A stretch of DNA of 64,000 bases from Acinetobacter lwoffii. Its GTDB lineage: Bacteria; Pseudomonadota; Gammaproteobacteria; Pseudomonadales; Moraxellaceae. Of this stretch, positions 16,707 through 24,692 are shown in pieces. The position numbers and the translations under genes are program-made. Position 1 is the first letter of the stretch; the number at the start of each line of letters is the position of its first letter. The notes under the pieces are model-generated. The model was given only the letters and a program-made list of their open reading frames with translations, did no database searches and was not told the DNA's origin. The stretch covers positions 62,001 to 126,000 of the forward strand of contig NZ_CP072550.1 of NCBI RefSeq assembly GCF_019343495.1, given 5' to 3'.

Positions 16707-18248
16707 TCAGTCAAAGAGACGACTCTGTGATGGATCGAACAGGCTGGGAGTCAGTGGCGGCGCTCGTTCTGGTGGCAGCTCACGCTGCTTGGCGGCATTC
16801 GCCTTGGCTGTTTTCTGTTTCAGATGCTTGAGAATCTGCTCAATGACCTTCGGATCTTCGATGCTGGCAATCACTTTGACGTGACCGCCGCAGTGTTCGC
16901 AGACTTCAATATCAATATTGAAGACTCGCTTGAGGCGTTGCATCCAGGTCATGGCGCGGTGGCGCTCTGCAGGACTCTTGTCACGCCAGTTAGTATCGAG
17001 ACCTTCCGATTTGTCGGGCTTCTTGCCCCGCTTGGCGGGTGTTACTTGAACTCGGTGTTTGCTGTTCGGTGCAAAGACGCCGTGGAAGCGTGTGAGGTTG
17101 ACTCGCGGCTTAGGTACCAACGCAGCGAGTTTGGCGATGAAGTCCAGCGGCTCGAAGATCACATGGGTGGTGCCATTGCGGTACGGAGTTTTGAGCTCGT
17201 AACGCACCTGCCCATTGGCGGTTAATGCCAGACGTTTTTCTGAAACCGCTGGCCGACTAATGTAGCGACACAAGCGCTCAAGCTTATCCCGCTGATGCGC
17301 TTCGGCCATCACACCGGCGTGTAGCGAGAAACCAGCATGGTTGGCTACTCGACTGCTTGAGTCGGCTTTATCCTCACGCCCTGGCAAGGTTTGCAGGGTG
17401 AAGACTTTGCGCCCTTGCTGGGGGCCGACGGCAATGCGATACGTAACCGAAGCACCATGTAATTGAGTCAGCGTATCGTCTTCGCCCTCTTCCAGTGTCA
17501 ACCACGTATTCTCGGCATCACGCTCCAAAATCCCACGCTTTTCCATGCAGCGAGCGATGCGATGGCTGAGGGTGTGAGCGAGCGTATTCAGCTCATCGTA
17601 AGTGGGTGCCTTGACACGATGGAAGCGTTGCTTGCCATAGTCATCTTCGGCATAGACACCATCGAGAAACAGCATGTGGTAGTGGACATTGAGATTTAGC
17701 GCGGAGCCAAAGCGTTGGATAAGAGTCACTGAGCCAGTTTGTGCAGAGGCTTTGGTGTAACCGGCTTTTTTGATCAGATGAGTTGAGAGTGTACGATAGA
17801 CGATACTCAAGACCTGGCCCATCAGCTGGGGATGGCGAGCCAGCAAAAAGCGTAGCTGGAAAGGAAAGCTGAGCACCCACTGGCGAATGGGCTCCTTGGG
17901 GAAGACTTCGTCTATCAGCAGCGCCGCACTCTCGGCCATCCGGCGGGCACCGCAGCTAGGGCAAAAGCCGCGTCGTTTACAGCTGAAGGCGACCAGACGC
18001 TCGTGATGACAATCCTCGCAGCGAACCCGCATGAAACCATACTCCAGACGGCCACATTGGAGGAGGTCGTTGAATTCTTGTTGGATGTAGCGAGGCAGGT
18101 GTTGACCTTGGGCTTCGAGTGAGGCTTTGAAGGCTGGGTAGTGCTGCTCAACCAGCTGGTAGAGCAGCGTCTGGTCGGGTTGGTGGCGTTCGTAACCGTT
18201 TGTTTGAGTGGGCGATTGACTCGCCGTGGCGTTCCTTGCCAGCGACAT
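16707..18248 (-). CDS. ISCR1 transposase (Orf513), HUH rolling-circle type
   Basis: A 513-residue IS91-family Y-transposase. The N-terminal zinc finger (CEDCHHERLVAFSCKRR then CPSCGARRM, residues about 77-108) binds DNA. The metal-binding HUH motif is NVHYHMLFLDG near residue 200, and the catalytic tyrosine is probably in CRYISRPA near 320. A second CEHCGGH zinc motif lies near the C-terminus. The start at 18248 follows GGAGGATACCC. Full length and apparently intact. Confidence 0.96.
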   Translation of the reverse strand: MSLARNATASQSPTQTNGYERHQPDQTLLYQLVEQHYPAFKASLEAQGQHLPRYIQQEFNDLLQCGRLEYGFMRVRCEDCHHERLVAFSCKRRGFCPSCGARRMAESAALLIDEVFPKEPIRQWVLSFPFQLRFLLARHPQLMGQVLSIVYRTLSTHLIKKAGYTKASAQTGSVTLIQRFGSALNLNVHYHMLFLDGVYAEDDYGKQRFHRVKAPTYDELNTLAHTLSHRIARCMEKRGILERDAENTWLTLEEGEDDTLTQLHGASVTYRIAVGPQQGRKVFTLQTLPGREDKADSSSRVANHAGFSLHAGVMAEAHQRDKLERLCRYISRPAVSEKRLALTANGQVRYELKTPYRNGTTHVIFEPLDFIAKLAALVPKPRVNLTRFHGVFAPNSKHRVQVTPAKRGKKPDKSEGLDTNWRDKSPAERHRAMTWMQRLKRVFNIDIEVCEHCGGHVKVIASIEDPKVIEQILKHLKQKTAKANAAKQRELPPERAPPLTPSLFDPSQSRLFD

Positions 18249-18257
18249 GGGTATCCT

Positions 18258-18291
18258 CCGCTGATACTGTGGTTATGTACAGTATCAGCGG
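18258..18291 (-). promoter_or_regulatory. LexA-box-like palindrome upstream of ISCR1 transposase
   Basis: CCGCTGATACTG (18258-18269) and CAGTATCAGCGG (18280-18291) are perfect inverted repeats. The centre TACTGTGGTTATGTACAGTA (18265-18284) fits the gammaproteobacterial LexA consensus CTG-N10-CAG, including outer TA/TA bases. It sits directly before the transposase ribosome site, where a repressor could block transcription. It could instead simply be an RNA hairpin. Confidence 0.5.
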
Positions 18292-18434
18292 CTTGCGTTC
18301 AGACGTCCAGTCTGGCCCTAGACATCGCTAAATGCTTAACCCGCAATAGCCCTCACGAGTTGTTATCAGCCACTACCGGTTGAGCGAGAAGGTTTTGGGT
18401 TCAGGGTGCTATTGCTCCACCAATCACAATACTG

Positions 18435-18467
18435 AAGCCCCAACTGTTATCAGTTGGGGCTTTTTCT
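18435..18467 (+). terminator. intrinsic terminator in the ISCR1 terIS region
   Basis: AAGCCCCAAC (18435-18444) pairs with GTTGGGGCTT (18453-18462), followed by TTTTTC. It points toward sul1. The rest of the 400-base gap 18249-18652 holds the LexA-like palindrome and the junction with the 3'-CS at 18629; no gene was seen in it. Confidence 0.8.
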
Positions 18468-18628
18468 TGTCTGTTTGCGGCGGTTGCGTTTTATCGGTAG
18501 TCGTCGAGCTCTGCACCATCCCACATAAGAGCTTAACGGTGCGATCTTCAACGCCATCACACAAAACTTTCTTTTTCACGCACAGTCAACTTATTGGATG
18601 TTTTATTAACAACCCAAAAGGAGATATT

Positions 18629-19762
18629 TAGCGGGCGGCCGGAAGGTGAATGCTAGGCATGATCTAACCCTCGGTCTCTGGCGTCGCGACTGCGAAATTT
18701 CGCGAGGGTTTCCGAGAAGGTGATTGCGCTTCGCAGATCTCCAGGCGCGTGGGTGCGGACGTAGTCAGCGCCATTGCCGATCGCGTGAAGTTCCGCCGCA
18801 AGGCTCGCTGGACCCAGATCCTTTACAGGAAGGCCAACGGTGGCGCCCAAGAAGGATTTCCGCGACACCGAGACCAATAGCGGAAGCCCCAACGCCGACT
18901 TCAGCTTTTGAAGGTTCGACAGCACGTGCAGCGATGTTTCCGGTGCGGGGCTCAAGAAAAATCCCATCCCCGGATCGAGGATGAGCCGGTCGGCAGCGAC
19001 CCCGCTCCGTCGCAAGGCGGAAACCCGCGCCTCGAAGAACCGCACAATCTCGTCGAGCGCGTCTTCGGGTCGAAGGTGACCGGTGCGGGTGGCGATGCCA
19101 TCCCGCTGCGCTGAGTGCATAACCACCAGCCTGCAGTCCGCCTCAGCAATATCGGGATAGAGCGCAGGGTCAGGAAATCCTTGGATATCGTTCAGGTAGC
19201 CCACGCCGCGCTTGAGCGCATAGCGCTGGGTTTCCGGTTGGAAGCTGTCGATTGAAACACGGTGCATCTGATCGGACAGGGCGTCTAAGAGCGGCGCAAT
19301 ACGTCTGATCTCATCGGCCGGCGATACAGGCCTCGCGTCCGGATGGCTGGCGGCCGGTCCGACATCCACGACGTCTGATCCGACTCGCAGCATTTCGATC
19401 GCCGCGGTGACAGCGCCGGCGGGGTCTAGCCGCCGGCTCTCATCGAAGAAGGAGTCCTCGGTGAGATTCAGAATGCCGAACACCGTCACCATGGCGTCGG
19501 CCTCCGCAGCGACTTCCACGATGGGGATCGGGCGAGCAAAAAGGCAGCAATTATGAGCCCCATACCTACAAAGCCCCACGCATCAAGCTTTTGCCCATGA
19601 AGCAACCAGGCAATGGCTGTAATTATGACGACGCCGAGTCCCGACCAGACTGCATAAGCAACACCGACAGGGATGGATTTCAGAACCAGAGAAAGAAAAT
19701 AAAATGCGATGCCATAACCGATTATGACAACGGCGGAAGGGGCAAGCTTAGTAAAGCCCTCG
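18629..19762. repeat. duplicated 3'-CS segment, copy 2
   Basis: Identical to 9642-10775 (1,134 bp). This copy is continuous with the complete qacEdelta1 and the cassette array, so it is the original one. Its left edge is the ISCR1 terIS junction. Confidence 0.95.
18653..19492 (-). CDS. sul1: sulfonamide-resistant dihydropteroate synthase, copy 2
   Basis: A 279-residue Sul1 identical to the copy at 9666-10505. ATG 19492 overlaps the end of qacEdelta1 by seven bases. Transcription can come from Pc through the cassettes and from promoters in the 3'-CS. Confidence 0.97.
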   Translation of the reverse strand: MVTVFGILNLTEDSFFDESRRLDPAGAVTAAIEMLRVGSDVVDVGPAASHPDARPVSPADEIRRIAPLLDALSDQMHRVSIDSFQPETQRYALKRGVGYLNDIQGFPDPALYPDIAEADCRLVVMHSAQRDGIATRTGHLRPEDALDEIVRFFEARVSALRRSGVAADRLILDPGMGFFLSPAPETSLHVLSNLQKLKSALGLPLLVSVSRKSFLGATVGLPVKDLGPASLAAELHAIGNGADYVRTHAPGDLRSAITFSETLAKFRSRDARDRGLDHA

Positions 19763-19833
19763 CTAGATTTTAATGCGGATGTTGCGATTACTTCGCCAAC
19801 TATTGCGATAACAAGAAAAAGCCAGCCTTTCAT
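19486..19833 (-). CDS. qacEdelta1: QacE-delta1 quaternary ammonium efflux protein (truncated form)
   Basis: A 115-residue small multidrug resistance protein starting [19 protein letters not shown], with the conserved membrane Glu near residue 14. Helices 1-3 are normal. The C-terminus ([13 protein letters not shown]) replaces the fourth helix, the standard 3'-CS deletion form. It gives at most weak biocide tolerance. It lies directly downstream of the aacA4 cassette. Confidence 0.95.
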   Translation of the reverse strand: MKGWLFLVIAIVGEVIATSALKSSEGFTKLAPSAVVIIGYGIAFYFLSLVLKSIPVGVAYAVWSGLGVVIITAIAWLLHGQKLDAWGFVGMGLIIAAFLLARSPSWKSLRRPTPW

Positions 19834-19935
19834 GATATATCTCCCAATTTGTGTAGGGCTTATTATGCACGCTTAAAAATAATAAAAGCAGACTTGACCT
19901 GATAGTTTGGCTGTGAGCAATTATGTGCTTAGTGC

Positions 19936-20007
19936 ATCTAACGTTTGACATGAGGGGCGGCCAAGGGCGCCAGCCCTTGGACGTCCCCCTCGATGGAAGG
20001 GTTAGGC
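19936..20007 (-). other. attC site of the aacA4 cassette
   Basis: About 72 bases between GCCTAAC (read on the minus strand, 20007 to 20001) and GTTAGATGC (19942 to 19934), with internal inverted repeats (CCAAGGGC and GCCCTTGG), as expected for the aacA4 recombination site. The aacA4 stop codon lies in its first bases. The 3'-CS begins beyond it. Confidence 0.85.
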
Positions 20008-20622
20008 ATCACTGCGTGTTCGCTCGAATGCCTGGCGTGTTTGAACCATGTACACGGCTGGACCATCTGGGGTGGTTACGGTACCTTGCCTCTCAAACCC
20101 CGCTTTCTCGTAGCATCGGATCGCTCGCAAGTTGCTCGGCGACGGGTCCGTTTGGATCTTGGTGACCTCGGGATCATTGAACAGCAACTCAACCAGAGCT
20201 CGAACCAGCTTGGTTCCCAAGCCTTTGCCCAGTTGTGATGCATTCGCCAGTGACTGGTCTATTCCGCGTACTCCTGGATCGGTTTCTTCTTCCCACCATC
20301 CGTCCCCGCTTCCAAGAGCAACGTACGACTGGGCATACCCAATCGGCTCTCCATTCAGCATTGCAATGTATGGAGTGACGGACTCTTGCGCTAAAACGCT
20401 TGGCAAGTACTGTTCCTGTACGTCAGCAAGTGTCGGGCGTGCTTCTTCTCCGCCCCACCACTCGACGATATGAGATCGATTTAGCCACTCATAGAGCATC
20501 GCAAGGTCATGCTCAGTCATGAGGCGCAGTGTGACGGAATCGTTGCTGTTGGTCACGATGCTGTACTTTGTGATGCCTAACGCCGCCATAAACGGCGACA
20601 GGGTGGCGCGCCTATTGCGCAT
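20002..20622 (-). CDS. aacA4': aminoglycoside 6'-N-acetyltransferase, AAC(6')-Ib' type
   Basis: A GNAT enzyme acetylating the 6'-amino group of aminoglycosides. The motif [17 protein letters not shown] has Ser (codon TCA) where AAC(6')-Ib has Leu (residue 119 in the usual numbering). That change is known to shift activity from amikacin to gentamicin (AAC(6')-Ib'). The positions altered in the fluoroquinolone-acetylating -cr form are wild type (GDGWWEEE and TTPDGPAVY). Two in-frame starts, ATG 20622 and ATG 20589, both lie in the preceding arr attC, so the N-terminus depends on cassette context. Second cassette from Pc. Confidence 0.93.
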   Translation of the reverse strand: MRNRRATLSPFMAALGITKYSIVTNSNDSVTLRLMTEHDLAMLYEWLNRSHIVEWWGGEEARPTLADVQEQYLPSVLAQESVTPYIAMLNGEPIGYAQSYVALGSGDGWWEEETDPGVRGIDQSLANASQLGKGLGTKLVRALVELLFNDPEVTKIQTDPSPSNLRAIRCYEKAGFERQGTVTTPDGPAVYMVQTRQAFERTRSDA

Positions 20623-20688
20623 AAAATGGCGAAGCCATGCGCAACAGGCGCGGAATCTCTGGCGTCCGGTTTGATGGCTTTGTTATGC
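20575..20688 (-). other. attC site of the arr cassette
   Basis: About 114 bases from GCATAAC (20688 side) to GTTAGGC (20575-20581), with long imperfect inverted repeats (GCGCATGGCTTCGCCATTTTATGCGC in the centre, here split across 20618-20645). It separates the two cassettes and supplies the start codons of aacA4. Confidence 0.8.
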
Positions 20689-20694
20689 AAAGGA

Positions 20695-21147
20695 CTAGTC
20701 TTCAATGACGTGTAAACCACGGCGCTTTAAGTCCTCCAACGAATCCAACATTCCCCTTATTAATTCAACAGGATGCCCCTCCCAGTCTTCAACAACGCCA
20801 ACAATTCTCAAGGGTTCGCAGGTTCTATAGGACTGTGTTGGATTACCGGGAAATCTTTTGTTCGTAAGATTCGGATCGTCTTCGAACGGTCCTGTTGGCT
20901 CAACTATGTATATGTAGCCGCGACCCTCGAGGCCAGACAGTGACATAGCAAGTTCAGCTCCCCAAACTGCTGGCTCCATCAAGGCTGAAAAGTAGATGTG
21001 CTTAAGAATACGACCGTCCTCGAAATGAGAGATGAACCCTGTGGTTAGCAAGTCACCAATCGCCAAATTGGCTTTGGTTCCATGATAGAACGGTCCTTGC
21101 ACCTGCTTGTAATTATCATGAGAGATGGGAATCCAATCTTTTACCAT
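20695..21147 (-). CDS. arr: rifampicin ADP-ribosyltransferase (Arr-2/Arr-3 type)
   Basis: A 150-residue enzyme that ADP-ribosylates a hydroxyl of rifampicin using NAD. Sequence MVKDWIPISHDNYKQVQGPFYHGTKANL matches the integron-borne Arr-2/Arr-3 group, with the conserved FYHGTKA and IYIVEPTG segments. ATG 21147 is the native cassette start; the frame is open far upstream through attI1, but that part is not coding. Exact subtype not determined. First cassette, next to attI1 and therefore most strongly expressed from Pc. Confidence 0.94.
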   Translation of the reverse strand: MVKDWIPISHDNYKQVQGPFYHGTKANLAIGDLLTTGFISHFEDGRILKHIYFSALMEPAVWGAELAMSLSGLEGRGYIYIVEPTGPFEDDPNLTNKRFPGNPTQSYRTCEPLRIVGVVEDWEGHPVELIRGMLDSLEDLKRRGLHVIED

Positions 21148-21183
21148 TTTAAGACCCTTAATTGTTGGGATTTGGCTGCATAA

Positions 21184-21248
21184 CTTTGTTTTAGGGCGAC
21201 TGCCCTGCTGCGTAACATCGTTGCTGCTCCATAACATCAAACATCGAC
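21184..21248 (-). other. attI1 integron recombination site
   Basis: The standard class 1 attI1 sequence lies between the arr cassette and intI1. On the minus strand it includes GTTACGCAGCAGGGCAGTCG and AAAACAAAG just before the GTTATGC crossover point. Boundaries are approximate. Confidence 0.85.
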
Positions 21249-21264
21249 CCACGGCGTAACGCGC

Positions 21265-21307
21265 TTGCTGCTTGGATGCCCGAGGCATAGACTGTACAAA
21301 AAAACAG
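21265..21307 (+). promoter_or_regulatory. intI1 promoter with LexA box
   Basis: -35 TTGCTG (21265-21270), 17-base spacer, -10 TAGACT (21288-21293). CTGTACAAAAAAACAG (21292-21307) overlapping the -10 is the known LexA site that makes intI1 SOS-inducible in LexA hosts. On the other strand, P2 (TTGTTA and TACAGT) has only a 14-base spacer, lacking the GGG insertion that activates it, so P2 is silent. Confidence 0.9.
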
Positions 21308-21319
21308 TCATAACAAGCC

Positions 21320-22333
21320 ATGAAAACCGCCACTGCGCAGTTACCACCGCTGCGTTCGGTCAAGGTTCTGGACCAGTTGCGTGAGCGCATACGCTACTTG
21401 CATTACAGTTTACGAACCGAACAGGCTTATGTCAACTGGGTTCGTGCCTTCATCCGTTTCCACGGTGTGCGTCACCCGGCAACCTTGGGCAGCAGCGAAG
21501 TCGAGGCATTTCTGTCCTGGCTGGCGAACGAGCGCAAGGTTTCGGTCTCCACGCATCGTCAGGCATTGGCGGCCTTGCTGTTCTTCTACGGCAAGGTGCT
21601 GTGCACGGATCTGCCCTGGCTTCAGGAGATCGGAAGACCTCGGCCGTCGCGGCGCTTGCCGGTGGTGCTGACCCCGGATGAAGTGGTTCGCATCCTCGGT
21701 TTTCTGGAAGGCGAGCATCGTTTGTTCGCCCAGCTTCTGTATGGTACGGGCATGCGGATCAGTGAGGGTTTGCAACTGCGGGTCAAGGATCTGGATTTCG
21801 ATCACGGCACGATCATCGTGCGGGAGGGCAAGGGCTCCAAGGATCGGGCCTTGATGTTACCCGAGAGCTTGGCACCCAGCCTGCGCGAGCAGCTGTCGCG
21901 TGCACGGGCATGGTGGCTGAAGGACCAGGCCGAGGGCCGCAGCGGCGTTGCGCTTCCCGACGCCCTTGAGCGGAAGTATCCGCGCGCCGGGCATTCCTGG
22001 CCGTGGTTCTGGGTTTTTGCGCAGCACACGCATTCGACCGATCCACGGAGCGGTGTCGTGCGTCGCCATCACATGTATGACCAGACCTTTCAGCGCGCCT
22101 TCAAACGTGCCGTAGAACAAGCAGGCATCACGAAGCCCGCCACACCGCACACCCTCCGCCACTCGTTCGCGACGGCCTTGCTCCGCAGCGGTTACGACAT
22201 TCGAACCGTGCAGGATCTGCTCGGCCATTCCGACGTCTCTACGACGATGATTTACACGCATGTGCTGAAAGTTGGCGGTGCCGGAGTGCGCTCACCGCTT
22301 GATGCGCTGCCGCCCCTCACTAGTGAGAGGTAG
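21320..22333 (+). CDS. intI1: class 1 integron integrase
   Basis: A 337-residue tyrosine recombinase that excises and inserts cassettes at attC x attI1. Catalytic residues are in [13 protein letters not shown] (first Arg), [11 protein letters not shown] (His, Arg), [14 protein letters not shown] (His, nucleophile Tyr). Residues 32 and 39 are Arg and Asn; the Asn codon overlaps the -35 of the strong cassette promoter. Complete and apparently functional. It is divergent from the cassettes. Confidence 0.97.
   Translation: MKTATAQLPPLRSVKVLDQLRERIRYLHYSLRTEQAYVNWVRAFIRFHGVRHPATLGSSEVEAFLSWLANERKVSVSTHRQALAALLFFYGKVLCTDLPWLQEIGRPRPSRRLPVVLTPDEVVRILGFLEGEHRLFAQLLYGTGMRISEGLQLRVKDLDFDHGTIIVREGKGSKDRALMLPESLAPSLREQLSRARAWWLKDQAEGRSGVALPDALERKYPRAGHSWPWFWVFAQHTHSTDPRSGVVRRHHMYDQTFQRAFKRAVEQAGITKPATPHTLRHSFATALLRSGYDIRTVQDLLGHSDVSTTMIYTHVLKVGGAGVRSPLDALPPLTSER
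21407..21435 (-). promoter_or_regulatory. Pc cassette promoter, strong version (PcS)
   Basis: On the minus strand inside intI1: TTGACA (21430-21435), 17-base spacer (21413-21429), TAAACT (21407-21412). Both hexamers are those of PcS, the strongest common variant. It drives arr, aacA4', qacEdelta1 and sul1. Confidence 0.95.
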
Positions 22334-22464
22334 GGCAGCGCAAGTCAATCCTGGCGGATTCACTACCCCTGCGCGAAGGCCATCGGTGCCGCATCGAACG
22401 GCCGGTTGCGGAAAGTCCTCCCTGCGTCCGCTGATGGCCGGCAGCAGCCCGTCGTTGCCTGATG
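22334..22464 (+). other. 5'-CS tail, truncated before IRi
   Basis: Standard class 1 sequence downstream of intI1 up to GTCGTTGCCTGATG. The normal continuation (GATCCAACCCC and on to the 25-bp IRi) is missing. The next bases are the 441-bp plasmid repeat, with a two-base TG overlap at the join. Confidence 0.85.
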
Positions 22465-22903
22465 TCTTTGCACATTAAAGACTTAAACTGATGAATCATA
22501 AAATCAATAACTTACATTAGGTATGATTCAGTAAATTTACATTATAGTTCTAAACTCAATGAACTTTGAGTTTAGATAACCAATCCATTTATGACATAAT
22601 AGTTGTAAATTTACTTATGTTTGAGTTTACCTATTCCAAATATCCAATAAGTAAATAAAACGGTGATTGCAAGTGATATAAAAATGACTATTGGGGATGG
22701 TACTTGCATTGGACTCAACCAAAATCCAAATAAAATACATGCAACAAATGCACTGCTACAAAGAAACAACTTAAAAAATACCACAAGTATTGAATCTGAT
22801 TTTTTCGTAATATTCATTCAAACTTCCTCTTTGAGTTTACAACTATATTGTTAAAGTTTAGAACATTAATGTCATTTTTGAGACTTTAATGGTCAGTCAC
22901 AGC
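22463..22903. repeat. 441-bp direct repeat, right copy
   Basis: Identical to 7227-7667. Here the left boundary breaks into the 5'-CS and the right boundary continues into plasmid DNA, the mirror of the left copy. It includes a second complete copy of the 68-codon gene and only the last ten codons of the 142-residue gene. Confidence 0.95.
22611..22817 (-). CDS. small two-helix membrane protein, copy 2
   Basis: Residue-for-residue identical to the product of 7375-7581 and with the same GAGGAAG ribosome site. Both copies retain the whole upstream region, so both should be expressed equally. Function unknown. Confidence 0.6.
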   Translation of the reverse strand: MNITKKSDSILVVFFKLFLCSSAFVACILFGFWLSPMQVPSPIVIFISLAITVLFTYWIFGIGKLKHK

Positions 22904-22980
22904 AACAAGAAACAGCGCCGATCGCACGATCTGACGTTCAAAACAGTTTCCAGGATCTTTTCAATTGATTTGAGGCTTAT

Positions 22981-23268
22981 ATGAATATGCATACGACTCA
23001 AAAGAGTGAGAGAGACAAAATGACAAAACGCTGTTCTGTTGATGTGAAGTCACCCTGGTTCTTCATAGAGGACCAAATCCCAAACAAAGATGGCACGGCG
23101 TTTATTGTGTGGGATGAATTCTTAGACCATGAAATTAAACCTATCCGCTGGAGCGATAAGATCCGTGACTATGCTTCAGGTGAAGTCGAATGGAGTGGAA
23201 GCTTCTTATTTTGGCGATATGATGATGGTACACCAGCTGAATCACCAAGAAGCTATCAGCAATCTTAA
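22981..23268 (+). CDS. hypothetical protein (95 aa)
   Basis: A 95-residue acidic protein rich in aromatic residues, with no recognised domain. ATG 22981 follows TTGAGG at good spacing; a second ATG 13 codons later is possible. It is the first backbone gene after the integron island, and its upstream region continues directly from the right 441-bp repeat, so it marks the original plasmid sequence. Confidence 0.55.
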   Translation: MNMHTTQKSERDKMTKRCSVDVKSPWFFIEDQIPNKDGTAFIVWDEFLDHEIKPIRWSDKIRDYASGEVEWSGSFLFWRYDDGTPAESPRSYQQS

Positions 23269-23402
23269 TTTCTTATATTTCCGAGGGTGTAGCCAATTGA
23301 TTTTGAGATTTGATCAATCTCTTTAAGGCAAAGGTTTGATTCCTTGAATGCCAGTTCGAGTCTGACCATCCCCGTCATTGCCAACAAATTCCCTCAAATG
23401 AA

Positions 23403-24692
23403 TCAATTGAAGACAATCATACCAGCCTCACTAAAATAGTTACGGCTTTGACGTTCTGACTTAGGTTCCCAATCTCTATTTTTCAGATTACATGATCCAG
23501 CAGCAATTTTAGCCTTGCCAAACTTACTTTGAATGTTTTGAAACGCCGTCATTAACGCTTGCTCTTTTTCAAGCTGCTCTACGTCAGTTAGTAGGCCGAT
23601 CGTGCGATGTTCTTCTTTTATCAATTCACACAACATCACGCCACATTTCTTAAACTCTATCCCCTCTTTGTACAATTTATCAATCAGTGATGTGGCAGCT
23701 TTAACCAGTTGCATCAAATTGTTTGTAGGTTGGGTAAACGTGTATGTTAACGACTTGCTGTAATACGGTTTTGACTGGTCAAATGGGTTGGATTGCAAGA
23801 AAACAATCAGAGATCCGCATAGCTGGTGTTCAGCAACAAGCCGATTGAATGCATTATGGGTATATTTGCTGACGGCTTCTTGAAGAATTGAGAGCTCAGT
23901 AATTTTCTGGCCGAAAGATTTGCTCGAGACAATCTGTTGTTTCGCCTTAGGTGAACTTTCAAATTCAAAGCATGGCTGGCCAAGCAATTCTAAAATCGTA
24001 CTTTGCATATTCACATTGAAGAGTTCACGCATTCGATTCGGGTTGGATGTTGCAAGATCCAGCACACTTAAAATCCCCATGTCATTAAGCTTTTTAGCGT
24101 ACTTTCGCCCTACACCCCATATTTCATCAACTGGCATGCTTTGATAGTAGCTTTCGACATCTACCAGGCTCATTGTCACTAAATTACAGATTCCATTTAA
24201 TTCTGGATTCTTTTTGGCAAGGTTGTTGGCCATTTTACTTTCAGTCAGTGTTCTACCAACACCCACGCACGTTGTTAAGCCAATAAACTTATATACTTGA
24301 TGCCGAATCTCCCGTGCCATTTCAGTAGCATCAAAGTTTTTAGTAAATTGAGTAAATTCTATAAAGCCTTCATCAATGCTGTAAATGCTGTAACAGCTTG
24401 GATCTACAAAACCAGATAATATTCCATGAAAACGGCGTGACATTTCGCCATATAGCGCAAAATTGCTCGATAGCACATGAACGTTATGTTTATTGATGAT
24501 GTCTTGGACCTTAAAGAGTGGCGCACCCATCGGGATTTTTAAGAGTTTAGCTTCAGCGCTTCTCGCGATGATTGTTCCATCATTAGAGCTTAAGACAACG
24601 CATGGTTTACCCTTTAACTTAGGGTTCCAAAATGCTTCCATCGAACAATATGCCGAATTTATATCAACATGAATAAATACCCGGTTTGTCAT
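23403..24692 (-). CDS. umuC: UmuC-type error-prone DNA polymerase subunit
   Basis: A 429-residue Y-family polymerase, catalytic subunit of a Pol V-like enzyme for lesion bypass. Residues 7-20 (HVDINSAYCSMEAF) hold the first metal-binding Asp. YSIDEGF near residue 107 holds the catalytic Asp-Glu pair. HhH and little-finger domains follow, and the length is normal for UmuC. It overlaps umuD by four bases, so the two are translationally coupled. Plasmid umuDC/rumAB genes raise mutation rates and damage survival. Confidence 0.93.
   Translation of the reverse strand: MTNRVFIHVDINSAYCSMEAFWNPKLKGKPCVVLSSNDGTIIARSAEAKLLKIPMGAPLFKVQDIINKHNVHVLSSNFALYGEMSRRFHGILSGFVDPSCYSIYSIDEGFIEFTQFTKNFDATEMAREIRHQVYKFIGLTTCVGVGRTLTESKMANNLAKKNPELNGICNLVTMSLVDVESYYQSMPVDEIWGVGRKYAKKLNDMGILSVLDLATSNPNRMRELFNVNMQSTILELLGQPCFEFESSPKAKQQIVSSKSFGQKITELSILQEAVSKYTHNAFNRLVAEHQLCGSLIVFLQSNPFDQSKPYYSKSLTYTFTQPTNNLMQLVKAATSLIDKLYKEGIEFKKCGVMLCELIKEEHRTIGLLTDVEQLEKEQALMTAFQNIQSKFGKAKIAAGSCNLKNRDWEPKSERQSRNYFSEAGMIVFN

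Larger units (their letters stand above)
16473..18628 (-). mobile_element. ISCR1
   Basis: A rolling-circle element of the IS91-like CR group lying between sul1 and blaPER. The oriIS end is at the blaPER side; the terIS side abuts the 3'-CS at 18629. The length of about 2.15 kb fits ISCR1. It contains one transposase gene. It captured and moved the blaPER-gst-abct segment into a class 1 integron, producing the 3'-CS duplication. 16504-16706 is non-coding ISCR1 sequence. Confidence 0.93.
7668..22462 (-). mobile_element. complex class 1 integron carrying blaPER, truncated at both Tn402 ends
   Basis: Read right to left: intI1, attI1, arr and aacA4' cassettes, qacEdelta1-sul1, ISCR1, a blaPER segment, a second partial qacEdelta1-sul1, orf5, tniB and tniA fragments. 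The 25-bp initial repeat next to intI1 is missing (5'-CS ends at CCTGATG). About three quarters of tniA, with the opposite terminal repeat, is missing at the other end. Both cut ends join copies of the same 441-bp plasmid segment. GC-rich composition contrasts with the AT-rich surroundings. Confidence 0.93.

Noticed and set aside
20002..20622. Fluoroquinolone-acetylating AAC(6')-Ib-cr
   Set aside because: The two diagnostic positions keep Trp (GDGWWEEE) and Asp (TTPDGPAV).
20695..21390. 231-residue reading of arr through attI1
   Set aside because: The native start is ATG 21147; the upstream part is attI1 sequence read by chance.
7668..22462. Intact Tn402-like transposon
   Set aside because: Neither the initial repeat beside intI1 nor the 5' part of tniA with its terminal repeat is present.
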